Shown here in pieces: positions 7,958-12,393 of a stretch of 12,393 nucleotides of DNA. The position numbers were made by a program, and so were the translations under genes. The first letter of the stretch is position 1. Every line of letters begins with the position of its first letter. Under the pieces are notes generated by a model that worked only from the letters and a program-made list of their open reading frames with translations, was not told where the DNA came from and made no database searches. The DNA is from Gorillibacterium sp. (GTDB taxonomy: Bacteria > Bacillota > Bacilli > Paenibacillales > NBRC-103111), in contig JACMJI010000172.1 in assembly GCA_014380705.1 (NCBI GenBank), positions 1 through 12,393 on the forward strand, read 5' to 3'.

Positions 7958-8233
7958 ATGAACGAATCTTTAACCGCTTTACTAAGTAAGTTCAAGCTAG
8001 ATCTTGGGACAGAACCCTTGCCTATTGAGCTTGGTGGTTACTACCACCGCAAGGGCAACAAGAAACACATCATAGTAAATAATGCTTTGCCTTATGATAA
8101 GAAGATTGAAATTTGTTATGAACTTGTATTCAAACACTGTTTGGATGAAAAGGGCATATCGTTCATCCCTTGTTATCTGTCGGAAGAAACAACCTACAAA
8201 GGTCTCTACCGAAAAAGAGGAGCTGCAAGTTAA
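7958..8233 (+). CDS. Hypothetical 91-aa protein with a possible degenerate ImmA/IrrE-like helix
   Basis: I do not recognise this protein. It is probably real: ATG 7958 is preceded by AAGGAG (7943-7948) at 9-nt spacing, the gene has its own leader, and a strong terminator follows. The product is soluble, with no signal peptide or membrane segment, and is rich in Lys and Tyr. Residues 36-61 (KHIIVNN, then DKKIEICYELVFKHCL) have the layout of the short strand plus helix of ImmA/IrrE (DUF955) proteins, where a hydrophobic strand ends in an Asn and the next helix carries HELGH. Here HELGH would be YELVF, with both histidines lost, so no zinc peptidase activity is expected if the similarity is real. 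Cysteines occur at 53, 61 and 72. The resemblance is short and could be chance. A frame-shifted 64-codon ORF over the same region is a shadow. Confidence 0.72.
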   Translation: MNESLTALLSKFKLDLGTEPLPIELGGYYHRKGNKKHIIVNNALPYDKKIEICYELVFKHCLDEKGISFIPCYLSEETTYKGLYRKRGAAS

Positions 8234-8285
8234 TGCGGGTACGGCTGATTTGACTAATTTTCGACATCCCCATTAAATATTTTTT

Positions 8286-8314
8286 AAAATCCTGCCCAAG
8301 AGGCAGGATTTTTT
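8286..8314 (+). terminator. Intrinsic terminator after the 91-aa gene
   Basis: AAAATCCTGCC (8286-8296) pairs perfectly with GGCAGGATTTT (8302-8312) around a 5-nt loop, with six T at 8309-8314. It lies about 53 nt after the stop at 8233 and isolates the division cluster from upstream transcription. Its T-run abuts the -35 box of the mraZ promoter. Confidence 0.92.
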
Positions 8315-8340
8315 GATTTTATTCAGAATAACTATATAGT
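8313..8340 (+). promoter_or_regulatory. Candidate sigma-A promoter of the mraZ-rsmH-ftsL-pbpB operon
   Basis: TTGATT (8313-8318) and TATAGT (8335-8340) are separated by 16 nt, placing the transcription start near 8347, about 40 nt before the mraZ start codon. It sits immediately after a strong terminator and immediately before phased GTGG repeats, as expected for the MraZ-controlled dcw promoter. Both boxes are imperfect. Confidence 0.55.
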
Positions 8341-8342
8341 CT

Positions 8343-8377
8343 GTGGTAAGAAGTGGGGAATTGTGGAGGGAAAGGGG
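8343..8377 (+). promoter_or_regulatory. Probable MraZ operator: GTGG repeats with 10-nt period
   Basis: GTGG occurs at 8343-8346, 8353-8356 and 8363-8366, exactly one helical turn apart, and GGGG at 8374-8377 falls in the same register (TGG at 8344, 8354 and 8364). E. coli MraZ, a ring-shaped SpoVT/AbrB-fold protein, binds direct TGGG-type repeats with 10-bp periodicity upstream of its own gene. Here the repeats cover the predicted transcription start and run into the mraZ ribosome-binding site, so autorepression is the likely outcome. The repeats are seen directly; binding is inferred. Confidence 0.7.
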
Positions 8378-8386
8378 CGATCATCT

Positions 8387-8824
8387 ATGTTTATGGGCGA
8401 ATATCAGCATAGCATTGATGAAAAAGGCCGCCTCATCATCCCAGCGAAGTTTCGCGATGACCTCGGTGCTTCTTTTATCGCGACTCGCGGTTTGGATCAA
8501 TGTCTTTTTGTATATCCCCAGTCCGAATGGAACCTGCTCGAGCAGAAGCTTAAATCGTTATCCTTGATGAAGTCGGATGCCCGATTATTCAATCGGTTTC
8601 TCTTCTCGGGTGCGACCGAATGCGAACTCGATAAACAGGGAAGGGTAAACCTGCCGAAGAACCTCTTGGAGCATGCCAAACTAGACAAAGACTGTGTAGT
8701 AATTGGCGTCTCTAGCAGAGTAGAAATCTGGAGCAGGGAGGTCTGGACCCACTACTCACGGCAATCTGAGGAATCTTTTAATGAAATTGCTGAGAAGTTG
8801 GTGGATTTCAGCTTCGATCTCTAA
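8387..8824 (+). CDS. mraZ: Transcriptional regulator MraZ
   Basis: MraZ is a DNA-binding protein that usually controls the dcw cluster it heads; in several bacteria it represses its own operon. The 145 residues begin [20 protein letters not shown] and contain the two SpoVT/AbrB-type half domains with both DxxxR motifs, D11-R15 (DEKGR) and D82-R86 (DKQGR), each followed by a short hydrophobic-Pro strand. Length is close to the usual 143. ATG 8387 was chosen because it gives the conserved N-terminus and has AGGGG (8373-8377) upstream. GTG at 8363 is in frame but lies inside the operator repeats. rsmH starts 26 nt after the stop, in the same operon. Confidence 0.95.
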   Translation: MFMGEYQHSIDEKGRLIIPAKFRDDLGASFIATRGLDQCLFVYPQSEWNLLEQKLKSLSLMKSDARLFNRFLFSGATECELDKQGRVNLPKNLLEHAKLDKDCVVIGVSSRVEIWSREVWTHYSRQSEESFNEIAEKLVDFSFDL

Positions 8825-8850
8825 ACAATCGACATAGGGAGGCCAGTCAA

Positions 8851-9804
8851 GTGTTTCACCATATAACCGTATTGAAAGAAGAGGCTGTCGTTGGTCTAAA
8901 TATTGATCCAGCAGGAATTTACGTAGATTGTACTTTAGGTGGAGCCGGTCATAGTGAGCGAATTGCTTCCGCGCTGGGACCTGAGGGCCGATTAATCGCT
9001 TTTGACCAAGATGAAACCGCCTTAGCACATGCAGAACAACGCCTATCCCCATATAAAGACCGTGTTATGCTAGTTAAAAGCAACTTTAGGTACATAAAAG
9101 AGGCTTTGAAGCAAGCATCCGTTCCAATGGACGGAGATCGCCCACAGGTAAATGGTATCTTATTCGATTTGGGAGTTTCCTCTCCACAGCTTGATGAAGC
9201 GGAACGAGGATTTAGCTACAATCAAGAAGCGGAACTTGATATGAGGATGGATCGCAGTGCACCTCTTACTGCTAAAGATATTGTAAATAGCTGGTCGGAA
9301 ATGGAAATTGCCCGAATTTTGTATCAATACGGCGAAGAGAAATTTTCCCGGAGAATTGCAGGTCGCATCCTTGCGTATCGGGAACATACTCCCATAGAGT
9401 CTACCCTTCAGCTAGCCGAAATTATTAAAGAGGCCATCCCCGCTGCAGCAAGACGTACAGGTCCTCATCCGGCTAAACGGAGCTTTCAAGCTCTGCGTAT
9501 TGCTGTAAATGATGAATTGCGAGCTTTTGAGGATGCGCTAAGTGAGTCCATCGATTGTTTAGCTCCCAAAGGGAGAATAGCTGTGATTACCTTTCATTCT
9601 CTGGAGGATCGGATCTGTAAGCAAACCTTTGCAAAGCTTCTTGGCAAGTGTACATGTCCAACTGATTTCCCCATCTGTGTTTGCGGGACGAAGTCTGAAT
9701 TGGTACTCGTCAACCGAAAACCCATTGAGCCCTCTGAGCAAGAACTTGAATTGAATGCTCGAGCACGTTCAGCAAAGCTTCGTGTGGCTGAGAAAACAGG
9801 ATAA
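8851..9804 (+). CDS. rsmH: 16S rRNA (cytosine(1402)-N(4))-methyltransferase RsmH
   Basis: RsmH (MraW) methylates N4 of C1402 in the decoding centre of 16S rRNA using S-adenosylmethionine, so it also produces S-adenosylhomocysteine. The 317 residues (family about 310) show the SAM-binding motif LGGAGHS (29-35), acidic FDQDETA (51-57), [11 protein letters not shown] (105-115), the [18 protein letters not shown] block (206-223) and ITFHSLEDR (247-255). A CxC-x6-CxC cluster (C267, C269, C276, C278) is present, as in other Firmicute homologues. The start is GTG 8851, with AGGGAGG (8836-8842) 8 nt upstream. All key motifs are intact. Confidence 0.96.
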   Translation: MFHHITVLKEEAVVGLNIDPAGIYVDCTLGGAGHSERIASALGPEGRLIAFDQDETALAHAEQRLSPYKDRVMLVKSNFRYIKEALKQASVPMDGDRPQVNGILFDLGVSSPQLDEAERGFSYNQEAELDMRMDRSAPLTAKDIVNSWSEMEIARILYQYGEEKFSRRIAGRILAYREHTPIESTLQLAEIIKEAIPAAARRTGPHPAKRSFQALRIAVNDELRAFEDALSESIDCLAPKGRIAVITFHSLEDRICKQTFAKLLGKCTCPTDFPICVCGTKSELVLVNRKPIEPSEQELELNARARSAKLRVAEKTG

Positions 9805-9806
9805 GT

Positions 9807-9836
9807 TTGAACAAAACAAAAATAATTCTTTATATA
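9807..9836 (+). promoter_or_regulatory. Candidate internal promoter upstream of ftsL
   Basis: In the 68-nt gap between rsmH and ftsL, TTGAAC (9807-9812) and TATATA (9831-9836) are separated by 18 nt and lie in AT-rich sequence. This could provide separate transcription of ftsL-pbpB. Both boxes match only 4 of 6 and AT-rich gaps give chance hits, so this is a weak call. Confidence 0.3.
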
Positions 9837-9872
9837 CGATAGACGGATTATAACGAAAAGGGGTAGATCATC

Positions 9873-10286
9873 TTGGCGTCTTATACACAAGGCAGCTTGG
9901 CGATAAAGCAACCATACAGACAAGAAATAACAGAGGTTCAGAGATATGCAAAGTCGAATGTGTCTCCTAAAACGCTTAAGCTATCTGCACTTGAGAAGTT
10001 ATTTTATATTGCATTAAGTGTGGTCCTTACTTTCTTACTTGGCAGCTTGGTGTTGCTAAACTCACAAATGTATAGCATTAACAAGGATATTTTGGATACT
10101 AAAACTTATATCAAAAAAGCAGATATTACAGGTGACGAACTCAAGAAGAAGCTGGCGGATATCAAGAATCCAACAGCACTAAGCATCTATGCGGAGGGCT
10201 TAGATTTTCATCCTGTGACTGAAGACCAGAAGCCAAGTCATAATCTTAATGGCCAGGATGAGATCAAAGAAACGGCATCCCGATAA
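9873..10286 (+). CDS. ftsL: Cell division protein FtsL
   Basis: FtsL is a small bitopic membrane protein of the divisome that works with DivIC/FtsB and DivIB/FtsQ and helps activate septal peptidoglycan synthesis. The 137 residues have a basic cytoplasmic N-terminal region (1-42), one hydrophobic segment (about 43-64, IALSVVLTFLLGSLVLL) and an external heptad-like region (about 65-110, SQMYSINKDILDTKTYIKKA), the expected FtsL layout. Sequence is weakly conserved in the family, so identification rests on topology plus position between rsmH and the PBP gene. The start is TTG 9873, with AAAGGGG (9857-9863) 9 nt upstream; no better ATG gives a full-length protein. A TTG start would limit translation, which fits FtsL being a scarce, unstable protein in B. 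subtilis. Confidence 0.88.
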   Translation: MASYTQGSLAIKQPYRQEITEVQRYAKSNVSPKTLKLSALEKLFYIALSVVLTFLLGSLVLLNSQMYSINKDILDTKTYIKKADITGDELKKKLADIKNPTALSIYAEGLDFHPVTEDQKPSHNLNGQDEIKETASR

Positions 10287-10310
10287 TACGATAACGGAGT
10301 CGAACCAAAC

Positions 10311-12393
10311 ATGGAGAAACAATTCAAAGTCCGGTCATTGCTGATCGGCATCTTTTTTTTCCTATTGTTTTTTGTCGTCGTCGGTAGAATCTACTGGCTG
10401 CAGGTTGTACAAGCGTCTGGACTAAGAGAGATGGCACAAGAGCTATGGAAAGAGGAAGAAATCCTCAATCCAGTTCGAGGTACGATCATGGATCGCAATG
10501 GCAGACCTCTTGCTGAAGAGACCGCTGCTTATACCGTTGTTGTAAGTCCCCGAGACATCCATGCTAGGGGAATCGAGCGCGAGGTTGCCCATGAACTAAC
10601 TTCAGTCCTTAAGCTCAAGGATGATCCAGCTTATTTGATTGACCTTGAAGATCGACTCTATAAACTTGTTACCAAGAAGAAGCCTGAATCGGATGAACTT
10701 CGAACCTGGGTAGAGATTGGTAATGAGGGTTGGAAAATTGATGGCGAGAAAAAACGCATAATTGATGAGCTTGTGAAGCGATTTCAGGATCAATTAAAAC
10801 AGAAGAATATAGCTAAATACAAAGTAGTAGGTATTTATACGACAACAACTGAGAAACGCAGTTATCCCAATGGTCGTCTGGCCTCACAGCTTCTCGGCTA
10901 CTTGAACAAAGACGGAGAAGCCATAATGGGGCTGGAGAAGCAGCTGAATCAACAGCTAACAGGTACGGTAGGTGAGCTCATTCAGGAAACAGACCTGAAG
11001 GGCGTAGAGATTCCTGGCTCGAAAATGACGCTGACTCCTGCAATTGATGGCTTGGATGTTCGGCTAACCATTGATCAAAACATTCAGTATTATATCGAAA
11101 AAACACTGCGTAAATATACGGCAGAGTGGAAGCCAAAAAGTATGACCGCGATCGCTGTTAACCCAAAGACGATGGAGATTCTTGGCATGGCCAGTACACC
11201 GGATTTCGATCCGAATACATTCTGGGAATTTGAAGATCAGCGTGCATTTCGCAATCGGGCGATTAGTGATCAATTTGAGCCAGGATCTACCTTCAAGATC
11301 GTAACGCTCGCTGGTGCAATTGAGCAGAATCTATGGAAACCCGAGGCCATATATGAATCAGGTTCTGTAAAGTTCACAGGTATGAGTACGATTCGGGATC
11401 ATAATTGGATAGGTTGGGGACCAATTTCTTTTATGGAAGGACTCGTTAGGTCAAGTAACGTGCTATTCGCCAAGCTTGGATATGAGGGGCTAGGCAAAGA
11501 GAAATTTAAAGGCTATGTGAATAAATTCGGATTTGGTGAGAAAACAGGAATTGACTTGGTCGGCGAAGGGGCGGGGAGTGCTCCATTTCGTTGGGAATCG
11601 GACTATGCCCGCTCGACCTTTGGGCAATCGATATCGGTTACTGCCATACAAGAGGTAGCGGCCTTTGCGGCAATCGCCAACGGTGGAAAACTGATGAAGC
11701 CTTATGTAATTAAAGAAATCATCGAACCCCAGACTGGTAAAGTCATCCAATCCAAGAAACCTGAATTGGTTCGCCAAGTAGTTAGTCCTGAGGTTGCTAG
11801 ACAGACAACTCTTGCTTTAGAGCATGTCATGATTGATGAACATGGTACAGGCTTAGGCGCAGCAATCAGCGGTTACCGCATCGCCGGTAAAACAGGTACA
11901 GCCAACATTGTACCTGAAGGAGCAAATACGTACTCCGAGGATACATGGTTGATTTCCTTCATTGGTTATGCACCTGTCGAAGACCCACAAGTCCTCATTG
12001 CTATTATTGCTGACCAACCTGAGTTGTCAGGCGACTTCCACACGGGCAGTTCTGTAACACTACCCGCATTCAAAGAAATTATGGGTGAGACACTTGCTTA
12101 TATGGGCATCCCTACGTCAGACAGTAAAGCCAGAATAACTAAGGCCCAAGCAACGGCAAGTGTACCTGATCTATTGGGTTTAACAACAACCGCGGCTAAT
12201 GCCAAGCTTAATGCTATTGGCCTTACGGCCCAGGTGCTGGGCGAAGGCGCGAAGGTGACTCGTCAACTTCCAGCACCTGGCACTGACCTTCTTCTAGGCC
12301 GCGGCGTCGTCGTCGTTACCGGCTCGGTAATCAAAGCAACAGTACCTGACCTGACAGGTATGTCTCTGCGTGATGCAGTAGAGATTGCCACAC
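10311..12393 (+). CDS. pbpB: Class B penicillin-binding protein with PASTA repeats (PBP2B/FtsI type), 3' end beyond window
   Basis: This is the septal transpeptidase that cross-links peptidoglycan during division; it acts on the outer face of the membrane and is partnered by FtsL, encoded just upstream. The frame is open from ATG 10311 to the window end (694 residues, no stop). It has a membrane anchor at about 9-30, then the PBP dimerisation region beginning NPVRGTIMDRNGRPLAEE (53-70). The transpeptidase domain has all three catalytic motifs: STFK (326-329, nucleophile S326), SSN (381-383) and KTG (527-529). A full PASTA repeat follows (about 617-671, from VPDLLGLT), and a second starts at 678 (VPDLTGMS) and is cut by the window. 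Upstream GGAG (10296-10299) is 11 nt from the ATG, a slightly long spacing. SpoVD is closely related, but position directly after ftsL favours PBP2B. Confidence 0.94.
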   Translation, partial: MEKQFKVRSLLIGIFFFLLFFVVVGRIYWLQVVQASGLREMAQELWKEEEILNPVRGTIMDRNGRPLAEETAAYTVVVSPRDIHARGIEREVAHELTSVLKLKDDPAYLIDLEDRLYKLVTKKKPESDELRTWVEIGNEGWKIDGEKKRIIDELVKRFQDQLKQKNIAKYKVVGIYTTTTEKRSYPNGRLASQLLGYLNKDGEAIMGLEKQLNQQLTGTVGELIQETDLKGVEIPGSKMTLTPAIDGLDVRLTIDQNIQYYIEKTLRKYTAEWKPKSMTAIAVNPKTMEILGMASTPDFDPNTFWEFEDQRAFRNRAISDQFEPGSTFKIVTLAGAIEQNLWKPEAIYESGSVKFTGMSTIRDHNWIGWGPISFMEGLVRSSNVLFAKLGYEGLGKEKFKGYVNKFGFGEKTGIDLVGEGAGSAPFRWESDYARSTFGQSISVTAIQEVAAFAAIANGGKLMKPYVIKEIIEPQTGKVIQSKKPELVRQVVSPEVARQTTLALEHVMIDEHGTGLGAAISGYRIAGKTGTANIVPEGANTYSEDTWLISFIGYAPVEDPQVLIAIIADQPELSGDFHTGSSVTLPAFKEIMGETLAYMGIPTSDSKARITKAQATASVPDLLGLTTTAANAKLNAIGLTAQVLGEGAKVTRQLPAPGTDLLLGRGVVVVTGSVIKATVPDLTGMSLRDAVEIAT

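Noticed and set aside
8363..8386. GTG 8363 as the mraZ start
   Set aside because: It falls in the phased operator repeats and adds eight residues before the conserved MFMGEYQ start.
1..12393. CRISPR arrays, tRNA or rRNA genes, insertion sequences, phage or toxin-antitoxin modules
   Set aside because: No spaced direct repeats, cloverleaf segments, rRNA-like sequence, transposase or integrase coding regions, or paired small toxin-antitoxin genes were found on either strand.

Overview
The window reads as chromosome of a low-to-mid GC Firmicute of the Bacillales, most likely a Paenibacillus or close relative. The reasons are an oppABCDF-ordered oligopeptide transporter, a bacillithiol gene (bshC), and the start of the division and cell wall cluster in the order mraZ-rsmH-ftsL-pbpB, with Bacillus-type Shine-Dalgarno sequences and frequent TTG/GTG starts. 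Every supported gene is on the + strand. The genus is an inference from protein style and gene order; no marker gene proves it.

Positions 1-4809 hold an oligopeptide/dipeptide ABC importer. It consists of the C-terminal part of the substrate-binding lipoprotein (cut by the window start), a strong hairpin terminator that probably lowers expression of what follows, two permeases (oppB, oppC), two ATPases (oppD, oppF, overlapping by 8 nt), and a second strong terminator.

Positions 4872-7816 hold bshC, the presumed cysteine-adding enzyme of bacillithiol synthesis, followed by an adenosylhomocysteinase-family gene. The latter is the archaeal/Thermotoga type rather than the canonical bacterial type, and its purine-contacting residues are changed in a way that suggests S-inosylhomocysteine as a possible substrate. 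In B. subtilis bshC lies directly before mraZ, so this gene and the next small one look like additions at that junction.

Positions 7817-8314 hold a promoter-like region with a perfect 7-bp inverted repeat, a 91-codon gene of unknown function, and a strong terminator. Part of the small protein resembles an ImmA/IrrE-type helix whose metal ligands have been lost.

Positions 8315-12393 are the head of the dcw cluster. A promoter is followed by three GTGG units spaced exactly 10 nt apart (probable MraZ operator). After these come mraZ, rsmH, ftsL (TTG start, one membrane segment) and a PASTA-containing class B penicillin-binding protein that runs off the window end inside its second PASTA repeat. 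The last four genes coordinate 16S rRNA modification, divisome assembly and septal transpeptidation.

No RNA genes, insertion sequences, phage genes or CRISPR arrays are visible. Most of the window is ordinary core chromosome. The items that deserve a second look are the archaeal-type AdoHcyase homologue, the 91-aa gene with its leader hairpin, and the phased MraZ repeats.
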